From: Pomphorhynchus laevis
Lineage: Eukaryota > Acanthocephala > Palaeacanthocephala > Echinorhynchida > Pomphorhynchidae
Length of the DNA stretch: 64,000 bases
Reading direction: 5' to 3'
Assembly: GCA_012934845.2 (NCBI GenBank)
Contig: WNNJ02002034.1
Location: 19,483 to 83,482 of the forward strand
Position numbers and translations under genes: made by a program. Position 1 is the first letter of the stretch, and each line of letters starts with the position of its first letter. A model generated the notes under the pieces. That model saw only the letters and a list, made by a program, of their open reading frames with translations. It was not told the origin of the DNA and did no database searches. Positions 11,000-22,551 of this stretch are shown here, in pieces.

Positions 11000-13640
11000 C
11001 ACACTGTTTATTGTCTTACATGCCTTTTTTATTCTCAGTTATTTTAACATTAATCTTGATCGCTCGGCTGACCCTGACTCTATCACTTTAAATAACCTTT
11101 TTCTGATTTTAACTATAAATTACATCAAGCAAACTCTACTCATATTCTTGAAGGTGATCTTGCCTCCTTGTCATTTACTAATCCTAGTTCGTCCGATCAT
11201 TTTCTTGTCACTCTTACTCATCCCAATTCTCCTTCTCCGCCTTCGACATTAGCTACTCCAAATCGATACTGGAAACTTCTCGATATCCTTATTCTCTTCA
11301 CAGCCTTACTCAATTCTTCACTATTTTTACTTCCCATTAACTCTCTTTCTCCCGATGACCTCTACATTCTGTTTGATTATGAACTTACGACTATCCTCAA
11401 TTATCTTTTGCCTAGTTGACCGACATTTTCAGCGCTTGAACCATGCTGCCTTGTTCGATTCTGCCTGTAGTCTTTCTTAGCGTCGCCTACGTCATTCTTT
11501 TCGTGTGTTTAATCGCTTTCTTAAACGTTCTTCCAACTTACTCACTCAAAATCTATGTTTCATACCTTTCTCTCCGCCGTTCCCATCTCATTCTTTGCAT
11601 ACTAAACGTACTCTCTTTTAGCGAAATTAACTCGAGTCCTCTTCCAACTCTAAATCTCATTAGAAAATGTTTAACTAAATTTTTTCACGATCATCTACCC
11701 TTCGTAACAAATATCCTGATGAATTTTCTTCTTATCTACAATCTAAGCTATATAATTTGCTTTCCCTTATACCCACATGCCCCTTGTACCCTCTCTACTT
11801 TTTTAAATAATTTCCTCCCAAAGCTATTCAACCTTCTTCCCGTTTAGTCTGATGAAGTTTCTTCGATTCGTCTCTAGTTACCTAATAAAACCTCTCATTT
11901 TGACCAAATTCCCACTCACTTGCTTAAAAATATCTGCTCTTCCATCTAATCCTTCCTAACCGAATTGTTCAACTTGTCTATCCGCTGCCGCACATTTCCT
12001 TCCAACTGGAAATTTGCTACAGCTCGTTCTCTTTTCAAAAAGCAATCTCTCGATATCTTACCACTATCTTCCTACCGTCCTAATTAATGTATCCCAACTC
12101 TCTCTAAACTCCTTGAGTGTCTCGTTCTCAAGCTAGTTAATGCATATATCTGTTTCTCCAACTTGTTTCCTCCCTTCCAAGCTACTTTTCGCTCTAATCA
12201 CTCTACTGAAATTGCCTGTCTAAAAGTTTATAACGACTTACTCATCTCGCGCGATCAAAAATTATATAGTGTCATAGTTTCTCTTGATCTCTCATCTGCT
12301 TTTGACATCGTAGATCACTCGATTTTTCTCCATCGCCTACGTCATGATTATGGCTTCTCTTTACTCACTGTAGCTTGGTTTTCTTCATATTTATCATACC
12401 GTATTTTTCGCGTTTGTTTTAACTCTTATCTTTCCGATCCTTCTTCCATTCCGTCCGGTGTTCTACAAGGCTCCGTATTAGGCCCTTTGCTTTTCTCTCT
12501 TATTCTCGGTGACTTGTCTTCGATTTCTCATACATTTAACTTTCAAGTAATGCAATATGCTGATAACATTATCATCTATGATCATGCACCTGCCTATCGT
12601 ATTCATGATCTAAGTGTTCCGCTTATCTTTACCCACTGTAGCTTGGATTTCTTCATATATACCAAACTGTACATTTCGAGTTTGTTCTAACTATACTCTT
12701 TCTCATCCTTCTGGCATCCCGTCTGATATTCAATAAGGCTCCGTGTTAGGCCATTTGCTTTTCTCTCTTCTTCTCGGACTTGTATTCCAGTTCTCATACA
12801 TTAACTTTCATGTTATGCAATATGCTGATGACATTCTCATCTATGCTCATGCACCTGATTATCGTATTCACTTATCTTAGTGTTTCTGCTTCCACCTGTC
12901 TTTCTTCAATCTCCAATCATCTTTATTCACTTCGCTTTTTCCTGCATCCTGACAAATATGAAATTATGTGGATCCTACCTCCACGCCTTGGCTTAGATTC
13001 TCGATCCATATCATTAATTCCTAGGATTCCATTTCGACAACCAACTTTCACTTAAAACTTTCGTTATGGATAAAGTACGCTCATATATCTTGATTCTCCG
13101 CAAACTCCTTCAAATTAGTAGATTGATCGATTTCCCTTGTTGTATGAGTATCATATTTTATCTCCTATTATCAATACTTGATTATTGTGTCAGTATATTT
13201 TCCAACTAATTTAAATTCACTCTTCTACAACGCGCCGTCCGGGTTCTAACGCCGTTTTAGTCGTTTTGATCATACATCCCACTATCTTGCTTATATCGAT
13301 TTGCCTACCGTTTATTGTCGTGTTCAAATTCGTCTTCTCATTGCTTTCCGCCTTGTAACTTTTCATACCCCTAAATTTCTCAACCTTTTTTTGATAATTC
13401 TCGTTATGTTTCCTGTTCCTTTCGTTCCAGTAATTCCCTTCTTTTACATGTCCCAAACTACTCTACCCTTATGGCTTCCGCTCCTTCCTTGTGACTGCTC
13501 CTCTCTCGTGGAATCATCTGCCCATTCATATTCGCCAAATCCATCCAATTTAAACAATTTATCTGTTTGACTTTTTCATTTTTTTGTTTGTTAGTGGACT
13601 TGTAAGCGTGCAGCTGCCATGCATTTGATACGCTAAATAA
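11000..13640 (+). mobile_element. LINE family A, copy A1 (5'-truncated, L2/CR1-like)
   Basis: Starts inside the APE endonuclease (DFNINLDRSADP-like, about 11,050). It continues through the EN C-terminus (SSSDHFLVTL, about 11,190) to the RT. RT landmarks are FATARSLFKK (about 12,010), FRSNHSTEIACLKV (12,190), motif A VSLDLSSAFDIVDHS (about 12,280), motif B GVLQGSVLGPLLFSL (about 12,460) and motif C, which reads YADN (about 12,555). A second copy of the motif B-C segment follows (see the duplication entry). The thumb and C-terminus run to about 13,560, and the 3' tail has the family stem-loop at 13,602-13,627 and AATAAATA. Frameshifts are common. The clade assignment (L2/CR1/Rex1 group) rests on motif A/B style. 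Confidence 0.8.
12365..12870 (+). repeat. Internal duplication of about 241 bp in the RT of LINE A1
   Basis: The segment 12,365-12,605 (CACTGTAGCTTGG ... TATCGTATTCA) is repeated at 12,632-12,870, about 267 bp downstream. Both copies hold RT motifs B and C. The first copy reads YADN at motif C, the second YADD. Divergence between the copies is moderate (many scattered substitutions), so the duplication is not recent. Confidence 0.85.
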
Positions 13641-13659
13641 ATATATTATTTCAAGCAAC

Positions 13660-13870
13660 CCATGTATTCAATCATCGTATGATCAAGATGATCAGTCGAA
13701 TGATATTTGAAATACAAGCATCATCGATAATGAGGATGCTATCAACGAAATTCAATGTTTTAACCAAGAAAGCAATGGCCAATATATACAACAAACAACA
13801 TTCAAAGACGAAACAAATGTAATATTCCAAAGGCATCGCACTCCCCCTAAGTACTTAGAAGACTATTTAT
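13660..13870 (+). mobile_element. Ty3/gypsy fossil: polyprotein C-terminal end, right fragment
   Basis: Resembles the extreme C-terminus of a Ty3/gypsy polyprotein and lies immediately beyond the 3' tail of LINE A1. With the piece at 10,260-10,960 it brackets that LINE, as expected if the LINE inserted into the older gypsy copy. Broken; no LTR is recognisable downstream. Confidence 0.5.
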
Positions 13871-14082
13871 GACATGGGCGAATTTCATGATTTAAATAGT
13901 AATTTGTACGTTTTCTAATTATAGAGACAATTAACTTTTATTCTATGCTTCAGATATCGTTGAATAAAGCTTACTAGCGTTACTATTTATTTTAACACAA
14001 TTACGTTATCATATATAATTTATTTGTCATATTGAAACCGTTAATGTAATTCCGGACAATCCAACTAATGAGCATTCATCAT
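13871..14082. other. Non-coding, AT-rich
   Basis: I see no gene or known repeat here. It may include 3' sequence of the gypsy fossil, but no terminal repeat is visible. Confidence 0.4.
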
Positions 14083-14153
14083 TATAATACATTAAAGTTC
14101 TATAATACATTAAAGTTCTATAATGCATTACAGTTCGATAATACATTAAAGTT
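14083..14153. repeat. 18-bp tandem repeat, four copies
   Basis: CTATAATACATTAAAGTT is repeated four times with two or three substitutions, ending directly at the first unit of the 183-bp satellite. Confidence 0.85.
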
Positions 14154-14690
14154 TAGTCGCATTTATTTGTAAATGATTCATTGGCGTGCTAGTTTCAATT
14201 AAAAAAATCAATTTTCATGAATTGACTAATAAATATTAGCAATATAATAATAAATAATAATATCGGATAAATACCATCGTTTAAAATACAAACCTGTTGT
14301 TACGTTTAGTCGCATTTATTTGTGGATAATTCTTTGGCGTGCATGTTTCAATTAAACGATTAAATTTATAATTAAAATTTAAAATAAAAATCAATTTTCA
14401 TGAATTGACTAATAAATATTAGCAATATAATAATAAATAATAATATCGGATAAATAACATTGTTTTAAAAGACAAGCCTGTTGTCACGCTTAGTCGCATT
14501 TATTTGTGGATAATTCTTTGGCGTGCATGTTTCAATTAAACGATAAAATTTATAATTAAAATTTAAAATAAAAATCAATTTTCATGAATTGACTAATAAA
14601 TATTAGCAATATAATAATAAATAATAATATCGGATAAATAACATCGTTCTAAAGACAAGCATGTTGTTACGTTTAGTCGCATTTATTTGT
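14154..14690. repeat. 183-bp satellite, left block (about three units)
   Basis: The landmark AGTCGCATTTATTTGTG recurs at about 14,155, 14,308, 14,492 and 14,675, giving a period of 183-184 bp (the first unit is shorter). Each unit contains TTCTTTGGCGTGCATGTTTC and TAATAATATCGGATAAATA. The array is interrupted at about 14,690 by LINE B1 and resumes at 18,670. The stretch 14,386-14,414 within the unit matches the Naiad-like PLE UTR. Confidence 0.95.
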
Positions 14691-14843
14691 GGGCATATAA
14701 AAAAGATTATAAGATAACAAATATAAAGTCAGAACAGTTGTCTTTCTTCTTATTTCTTGAGCTGCTTAAAATTTTCATTGATTGGCTCGAATTGATTGTA
14801 CGTGACACAGGTACGCATCGTCAGCCGAAATAAGCCTATAAGC

Positions 14844-17643
14844 CTACCCCCACTTCAGCGTATCTATTGTTTTTAAAGATAAACAAGACAAATGAGCACA
14901 GGAAAATACATGTAAGAGTGATGAGCATGCTGTGTTGCAAAAACAGCATACACAAGTTGATGATCGTTCATGTATGATTCTTCCTTTTTTACAGAACCTG
15001 GGGTGATATCCGTCAAGCGAAGCTCTCCAGATTAAAGTGCGCTTACTTGCGAGAGGGCTACGCCAAGCTGTTTGAAGAAAAGCAGGAGTCTGATAGATAT
15101 CCTGATCAAGTTTAAGTACTTTGCCGTCGAATAAATTTAGATTTTTAAGAAAACCATCAGTCAAAGGAAGATTCATCTCTTTCTGCAATGAAACTGATAA
15201 AGGAGGCAACCTTGCTAGAACTTGAATAGCTGTGTATGTAGTTTTTGGAGATACGCCTACCAACCTTTTTATAAATCTTGACAGGCACTTATCTAACTGG
15301 TAAAAGTTTTCTGAAGTCAAGTCTACCCAGATACAAGCTAGTCCATATTGTAGTATTGGAAGCAACATTATATAAAAATATCGTAACCCTGCCTCAAAAG
15401 ATAATTTGCCTAGTTCGGACAGTCCAGATGTTGCCTTCACAATTTTATCACATTTAAGTTCAAAATGTTGATAAAAAGACCATCTAGCTGTGATTAACAT
15501 TCCAAGATACAGATACTTCGATTCAAAATCGAGCGGAGCGTCTTGATAGCATAGAATGTCCGATCGACTTAGTCGACCTCCTCTTCGGAACTTAATTACC
15601 TTAGACTTTTAAGGTTCACTCGAATACGATTAGTAAAACAGAACGCTGATAGCGAGTTTAAAGCTACTTGGGCATTAGAAATAGATTTGGAAATAATAGC
15701 AAGATCGTCTGCATATAATACACATGAAATATCTAAAAGATTGTGACTTAGACTGCTAGGAAGATCAGCGATGAAGAATCTGAATAAGAAAGGACTTAGA
15801 GGGTCGCCCTGAAGGATACCACGATTGGCAAGAAACTCATTCGAATAATTTATGCCGTCAAAAATGCGAAGAACGTTTAATTGCAAAAAGAATTCAATAA
15901 ATAAAGAATAGGACCGCCTAAACCTACACTACGCGCTAACTTTTCTAAGAGAAGTTTTCTATCAACTGAGTCGAAAGCTTTTTGGAAATCAATAAAAATA
16001 ACATAAATAGATCGATGTTGTTGAAATGCGTCCATTACAGATCGTCTAATAGTGTTTATTGCATCTGTCGTTGATCTATTAGGTCGAAAACCATACTGCT
16101 CTTCTGGGAGAGAATCATGACAATGTTGAATTAATCTGGAAGCAATAATGTGTGTTAAAAATTTATAGCAATGATTCAGAAGTGTAATTCCACGATAGAA
16201 GTTTTCTGATTCTGGGTCGCCTTTACCTTTATAAAGTACTTTGATAATACCATCTCTCCAACCACATGGAAATGGAGCACCTAATAAAAGACAATTAAAG
16301 AAGTATGTCCAAAAATGAGCAAGACAGAAGAAAGATTGTTTAATTTGCTCGACACAAAGAAGATCGGATCCCGCAGCTTTACGAGGAGCCATATTGCGAA
16401 GAGCTATTGACAGCTCATTAACCGAGAATAAATTGTTTAGTGGATCAACGTTTAATGGTACAAATGAATATATTGGGATTGATGACAAATCCGCAAAGTC
16501 TGGATCGTAGAGTAACGTGGAAAAGTGTGTAAACCACTTAAAGAGAGGAATGCGAGAACTTAGGTGATTCTTATTATCAAAGATATTCCATGGTTTCTTT
16601 TCAGCTTTTTCCAGAAGCTTTATTTCGTCATTAAGCTTGACACCTTCTCTAAATTTCTCTATTAATATACAGTACTTTCTTCGAAGCCTTACATAATTTG
16701 GACGCACTGAAGGCTCGTAGCGCAACTCCCGAGACAATCGCAAAATATGATTCTTTAACATTTTTAAATGCAGTGGCTTAGCCGAAACCTTATGGTTAGG
16801 AATTTGACAACCCTTTTTAACGCAAGCAGATAGTAGCGTAGATCTAACACAAGAGAAACTATCAGGAAGGTTTCCTTCGTGAAGGAGCAATAAAGCTCTT
16901 GAAACTAGATTATAATCGATTAAAAATGGCTTAATCTGTCTGCTTAAGATAGCTGTGGGTTTAGTCTGCTGAATGGGTGCATCAATACATTTAATTATGC
17001 AAGAGACTGGCTTGTGTTTTCGCCTCAGTGACCATTCTGAAGAAAGCTCGAGATGGACATCGTGAATGCCCACATTCGAAAAACCTATATCTAAACAACT
17101 TCTGCCGTTGTAAGCCTCGTAGGACCAGCCTTCTTCGGGAACGAATAGAAACATATTTCTGGATAGAAAGAAATTAGCAACTCGTTCTAACTTATTATGT
17201 AAAGGTACTGAGAAGCGAGCGTTAAAATCCCCTGCAACAATGAGAGGAGAATCAATTGGGATATCTTCGAGAAGCTTAGACACTTCGTCAATTATATCAG
17301 TAGCGGAGAAGGAAGGACGAAAGTAGCATCCCACTATAGTAAACTAAGGGGTAGTTATGCATATAGAGTTATCTGAATAACTGGTAGACCATGCAACAAA
17401 ACGGTGACTTAAAGCAACGGTCAGACCTCCAATTGGACGACCTCTCTGTCCCAATAAAGCTGGAATATCAAAACTGTAAAAATCCGGTAGGAGGGATACA
17501 GGGGATGAACAAAAAGTTTCATTCAAAACTAGAAAATCAAAACAGGATAACCAAGATTTTATTCCCTCATTAAGGAGACTTTGCAAGCCTTCGACATTAA
17601 AAATTAGCAATTTCAAGATTGTATAATGACTCTTATTGAACAT
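14844..17643 (-). pseudogene. LINE B1 ORF2: APE endonuclease-reverse transcriptase
   Basis: About 930 codons. The EN N-terminus (LLIFNVEGLQSLL...FLVLNET) is at 17,620-17,500. The EN catalytic region GDFNAR is at about 17,220, and GRSCLDIGFSN and RKHKPVSC follow. The pre-RT region has NMAPRKAAGSD (about 16,370) and LYKGKGDPESENFYRGITLL (about 16,215). RT motif A is FIDFQKAFDSVD (about 15,980), motif B is RGILQGDPLSPFLF (about 15,810) and motif C is YADDLAIIS (about 15,715). The thumb and C-terminal region run to 14,844 (a Cys/His cluster CVCCF...CAHLSC is at its end). Lesions seen: one in-frame TAG at about 17,342, a frame change at about 15,880 and a break at about 15,560-15,500. Otherwise the frame is open. 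Clade not assigned beyond APE-type. Confidence 0.8.
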
Positions 17644-18430
17644 GGAGACTAGATATAAATCTCTTAAGTTTCACATTTAAATCCAAAGGCACTTTAACTC
17701 CCAATTCCTTAAATAGCTCATCAACAAGTTCTTTATCGCTGTCTGAATTCTGCAGACCACTTATAATGACGTTTTGAGATCGACGAGACTCCCTATCACA
17801 TTGCTGTAGAAGTTTTAACGGAGGAAGTTCTTTTTGAAGTTGAGAAGTAGCAAATATTGACCTGGCGACCTCTCTTCTAACAACACCTGCAAATGATGGA
17901 ATACGCGGATTGTTGACATCATCGTTAATACTAATCACATTACCATATTGTTTGGAATTTTCCAAAGATCCACGAACCAAGCATTTTTTAGCTGTTCCTG
18001 AATATTACAGATTTCTCTCTTTACCTCAGAAATAGCAAGCTTGGCCTCATCGACGGACTGTTTAGTCAAGTGGAGACGTTCTGCCGAACACTGACCGCAG
18101 AGAAAATCTTTCAAAAATAACTCTCTATCAACACTACGTGGAGCTTTGACAAGGGTTCGTAGGAAACATTTTGAAGCAGTACATTTCATGTCCAGAGTGA
18201 CAAATAAAGATGTGTCTATATAATCAGGCGTCGTTGAAGGTAGAAGGCTATTTCGGTTGGCACACCTATCATTCGGTAAACAGTCCACACATGCCGGCGT
18301 CGTTGAAGGTAGAAGGCTATTTCGGTTGGCACACCTATCATTAGGTAAACAGTCCACACATGCACGACCAGATTTCACACATGAGCAATTTTCGCAGTAA
18401 GCGTTTTGTCCATTACATGCACAGCAATGA
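17633..18430 (-). pseudogene. LINE B1 ORF1, Cys-rich N-terminus
   Basis: Translation from about 18,430 gives a Cys-rich finger: CCACNGQNAYCENCSC, then VKSGRACVDCLPNDRC. This Cys pattern, with CVKxGRxCxxCLP, is found at the start of ORF1 in several invertebrate LINEs and is thought to bind nucleic acid. A predicted helical stretch follows, rich in K/E with heptad-like spacing (SVDEAKLAISEVKREICNIQEQL). Then comes a conserved region, SQNVIISGLQNSDSD...LVDELFKELGV, resembling the RRM-like part of LINE ORF1. The Cys-rich C-terminal half of the finger is duplicated in tandem (69 bp). A frameshift lies between the two frames near 17,960. Its end overlaps the ORF2 start by about 11 bases. Confidence 0.65.
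18229..18366 (-). repeat. 69-bp in-frame tandem duplication in LINE B1 ORF1
   Basis: Bases 18,229-18,297 and 18,298-18,366 are identical apart from one substitution (ATTCGG versus ATTAGG). They encode two copies of a 23-residue Cys-rich block beginning ACVDCLPNDRC. The frame is kept. Confidence 0.95.
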
Positions 18431-18669
18431 GGATGTGAAGTCTATATTTCCTTGTGTGTTTACGTTTGTAATTATATTTAAATTGTAATCTGATTGATCA
18501 TGTAAATTGTAATCTGTTTAAATTGTAATCTGATTGATTGTATAGAATGTATTCACTTTAGATTTCACACTTTGTAAGGTTGTAAGTAGTTGTTAGTTAG
18601 CAGCTGTATTTTGTATGTTATTTATCTCAGACTTTTTTTAACTGTATGTTTATTAGAAACCAAAGTTTT

Positions 18670-19440
18670 TTTATAATAATAAATAATAATATCGGATAAA
18701 TAACATCGTTTTAAAAGACAAGCCTGTTGTCATGCTTGGTCGCATTTATTTGTGAATAATTCTTTGGCGTGCATGTTTCAATTAAACGATAAAATTTATA
18801 ATTAAAATTTAAAATAAAAATCAATTTTCATGAATTGACTAATAAATATTAGCAATATAATAATAAATAATAATATCGGATAAATAACATCGCTGTAAAG
18901 ACAAGCCTGTTGTCACGCTTAGTCGCATTTATTTGTGGATAATTCTTTGGCGTGCATGCTTCAATTAAACGATAAAATTTATAATTAAAATTTAAAATAA
19001 AAATCAATTTTCATGAATTGACTAATAAATATTAGCAATATAATAATAAATAATAATATCGGATAAATAACATCGTTCTAAAGACAAGCCTGTTGTCACG
19101 CTTAGTCGCATTTATTTGTGGATAATTCTTTGGCGTGCATGTTTCAATTAAACGATAAAATTTATAATTAAAATTTAAAATAAAAATCAATTTTCATGAA
19201 TTGACTAATAAATATTAGCAATATAATAATAAATAATAATATCGGATAAATAACATCGTTCTAAAGACAAGCCTGTTGTTACGTTTAGTCGCATTTATTT
19301 GTGGATAATTCTTTGGCGTGCGAGTTTCAATTAAACAATAAAATTTATAATTAAAATTTTATAATAAAAATCAATTTTCATGAATTGACTAATAAATATT
19401 AGAAATATAATAATAAATAATAATATCGAAATAATAATAA
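18670..19440. repeat. 183-bp satellite, right block (about four units)
   Basis: Continuation of the array on the far side of LINE B1, with the landmark at about 18,738, 18,920, 19,103 and 19,286 (period 183). The array resumes mid-unit at TAATAATAAATAATAATATCGG, while the left block stopped at TTATTTGTGG. About 120 bp of one unit is therefore missing at the insertion site, or two events took place. Confidence 0.95.
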
Positions 19441-20400
19441 TTTTGTACACCATCTTAATATTTAATTATTTAACTCAGTAAATAAACATCTGCTGACAAA
19501 AGCACCCCTATTGCCAAAATACAATCCTAAGGTCTTGCACATGAAAAAAAAACTACTCTAGGGATTAAGAGCTCATCCTAATCCTTTCGCTCGGGGAAAG
19601 TTTATTATGTGTCGACTCCAAAATTGAATCGATAAAGAGTCGTTGAAGCTCAATTCAAGAAACTCCTATTCTACAAGACTCAAAAAGAATAGTGGTCAAC
19701 TTTAAGGAGGACCATCTAGCAGTCTTAAACAGCAGCAGATGACAAGTGGGTCGCTCAAGGGGCTTTGGGATTGTAATCAAAGAAATAAAAAGTAATATTG
19801 CAAATGCAATGATATGCTTAGAATACGTGCAGCTTCAAACGGGGTTGAAGCTTACTCTTTATCATATTGACCCATTTAAAGAGGATATCACACTGGAGAT
19901 CCCTTGAATGCGAGGCCGATCACGGCTAAATCATCATTGAATAGTAGCTCGGCGTGCGCGTCTACCACCAAGTTTAACGACGAGGAACTCCGAGTGAAAT
20001 CACTGTTAAACTGCCGGCTTCACAGTTAGCAGCCTGATCAAATATTGCCCTTAAAAAGGCGATATTTATTTCAAAGGGTCAATTGATAACGCTGACTAAG
20101 GACACAAAACCAATCACTATTCAATAATATGGTGATGGCATACGAGAAACCTATGCAAGATACCTGGCTCGCCACTACGAATCTCGGGAATTGTTGGGTG
20201 ACAACATTCACGGTTTTCGTAATGGTGGGTTACTGTAAAGGCGGTTAGGGCCTTAACGAATTTTCTCATCGAAGATACACTGCCTGCGCTGCTGTATGGT
20301 CTGAACATGTCGCTCAATTGACAACCTCACACTCGACGCAGTAATGGAAGCGTTAAAGAAGATGATGTTCCATTAAGTACTCTGCGTCGATAATGAGGAC
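19441..20400. other. Unassigned, less AT-rich stretch
   Basis: This kilobase is richer in G+C than its flanks and reads like decayed coding sequence. No frame stays open and I recognise no domain. It lies just before an RT-like remnant on the plus strand and could be its upstream part. Confidence 0.3.
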
Positions 20401-20960
20401 TTTTGGAGAGCAGAAGCTTCACTCTAGAAGACAACAAGGATATATTTTATAAGCTATTCAACATTCTTTCTCAAGAGTTTCTTTTGTCACTAATCTTGTA
20501 CATGATTACGACAAAGGGAGTCTTGAATAGGAACACTATTTATACAATTTACACCGATGATATATCATTGGTGTTTAAAAAATGAATCTGTCTGATAATA
20601 GATACGAAATCAAAGTGAAGTCTGTGGTGAATGGGATTACTAGACGTCTGTCTAAGTTGGGTTTGTCGTTAAATCCAACAACAAGCTATTTCATTCACTA
20701 CAGATTTTTTCCATGACGCCATACTAAATTATTTTGTGCTCTTCCAGGAAACCGGAAGAGACAAATAATGATACTGGGATATGTCTTCGGATATAGGATG
20801 CATTGAATATCGGACACTCCAAAATGTTTTAAATTAGTAAAAAGGAATAAAGTTGTTCTGTCGTGCGAGACGATTAAATGTTGGTTTGAGTGTGTGTACA
20901 GTAGTGTTCAACGCGTTTCTGTTGAGTAGCCTATACTTTTACTCAAATAATCATACACCA
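20400..20960 (+). mobile_element. RT remnant, probable LINE
   Basis: A plus-strand frame at 20,403-20,585 ends with IYTIYTDDISLVFKK, resembling RT motif C (YADDI). The next stretch (20,620-20,700) reads ITRRLSKLGLSLNPTTSYF, like the LINE region that follows motif C (LSxNPxKT). Later residues resemble the thumb, with frame changes. Short and diverged; it could also be another kind of RT. Confidence 0.4.
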
Positions 20961-21077
20961 GAACATCGTTATAGATTTTTAGAAAGGCTTCTATAATTAA
21001 TTAAAAAAAGAATTTAATAATTACGAGTATATAAAATATATTTTAAATAGTAGATAATGATCAATTTATTGATAAAG

Positions 21078-21279
21078 AATTATTGGAGCTGGATTAAAGA
21101 AAGAAATTTTTTTTATTAATATTTCGCTAACCTCTGTTAGCATCTCCAGAAAATTACTCAGAAAATTTTGTAATTTCAGAAAATCTTCAGAAAATGAGAT
21201 AATTTTCTGAAGATGCTAGCAGAGGTTAGCGAAATATTAATGAAATTTTCCTTCTTTCTTTGGTCCAGCTCCAATAATT
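21078..21279. repeat. Foldback (hairpin) element, whole copy
   Basis: Near-palindrome of about 202 bp. The left arm starts AATTATTGGAGCTGG and includes CGCTAACCTCTGTTAGCATC. The right arm, near 21,200-21,279, is its reverse complement with few mismatches, ending CCAGCTCCAATAATT. The arms are about 80 bp each, with a central AT-rich spacer. There is no coding capacity, so it is MITE-like. One arm recurs at 3,722-3,850. Confidence 0.9.
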
Positions 21280-22551
21280 ATCTGGAAAATAAAATTTATT
21301 TTTAAAATTCTTTCAAAAATAAATTAATTAAAAGATGTCAAATTTTATAATGTAAAAATAAAAAAATGAATAAGTGAATTTTGTTTGTCTTATAATATAT
21401 GTAGTTTGTACAAATTAATAATTTTATTTGCGTTTTCATGTCAATTCTATTTTTAAATTTATTCTTTTTCTATATTAATCAATGTAAATGAATTTTATTG
21501 TTGTTGTAATTTCATTGTTCATCATGTACACCCGGTTAGACTAATATTTTTTATAAACCCGGTAGAATATATTTCCCATAATTTGCTGATTAAGCATAAT
21601 ATCCCATTGGATGTGAAGATTTGTAATTTTTATACATGAAGTTAAATGTACTGTTTTTTACTTTAATAAATTCCTCTTAATTTAAAGAAAGACCAAAACA
21701 AAAGTAAGAAAGAAAATAGAATTCAAATAAAACAAAAAAATGATAAGAATAAAACAAAACCATTGTTTACAGCAAAAAATATAACTATAATTATCAGAAA
21801 ATATTAAATGTCACATCTGTTTTATTATTCGACATAATATTATTACGGTTTATATGCATTCAGTACCATTCTAGTATTTTCTATCCTAACAATTGGTTTA
21901 TTTGATAACATACAGGTGCCATTAAAATCAATTTTATGCTCTAAAATTAGGTTTTCATGTCTAACTTTTACTGCATATGCACGCGATGAAATAATGCAGA
22001 ATGTTATGAATTATGTTTAGGAAACTTGAAAATTTGGATTTATTGATTTAACATTATAATTTTTATTTATTTGTTTTTAATTTTATAATTATATTAAATA
22101 AAGTTTAAATATTTTTATTGAAATTAGTATTTAACTTTAATCTAATAACTATAAAGCAAACAAATTACAAATTTCAACATTATACAGTAATATAAATTTC
22201 TTATTGAAAATTTGGAGGGAAAGTGTATAAAAAACTTATGTTAGATTAAGCTATTACTCTCGATAATGCAACATTATAAAAAATGGAATACATCATTGGT
22301 ATGCGTTTGACAACTGCTCATACGTTTAAGTTGAAAAAGCTTCAAGGTGATAGCAGCAGTTCCTCCTAATGAACTCTAATCTTTCGATATAAATTTATTG
22401 CTAATTTAAACACATTTTAAGCCAAAGACATTTTTTAAAATTGATAAAATTCTATCTAGATAAAAATCAAGTGTGATGACTTGTTTAATCACATGTCAAC
22501 TAAATTCTCTAACATTTTGCGTCGCTAATATTACTAAGCCGAATTCGATCA
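21280..22551. other. Non-coding 3' flank of the aldo-keto reductase
   Basis: AT-rich without any recognisable element. A polyadenylation signal AATAAA for the minus-strand gene is present at 22,399-22,394, about 153 bases after its stop codon. Further TTTATT occurrences lie beyond. Nothing else can be supported. Confidence 0.5.
22394..22399 (-). promoter_or_regulatory. Candidate polyadenylation signal for the aldo-keto reductase
   Basis: AATAAA on the minus strand about 153 bases past the stop. This is the first canonical hexamer downstream that I noted. In such AT-rich DNA it may be by chance. Confidence 0.4.

Larger units (their letters stand above)
14700..18665 (-). mobile_element. LINE family B, copy B1 (near full length, ORF1 + ORF2)
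   Basis: An APE-type LINE on the minus strand with both ORFs, inserted in the 183-bp satellite. ORF1 (Zn-finger) is at about 18,430-17,633 and ORF2 (EN-RT) at 17,643-14,844. A 3' UTR of about 140 bp follows. The stretch 18,440-18,665 upstream of ORF1 is non-coding and contains a short repeated motif (AAATTGTAATCTGATTGAT-like), probably the 5' UTR. Only a handful of lesions are present, so the insertion is much younger than LINEs E or A1. Copies B2 and B3 in this window are relatives at roughly half amino-acid identity (by eye), i.e. another subfamily. Confidence 0.85.
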
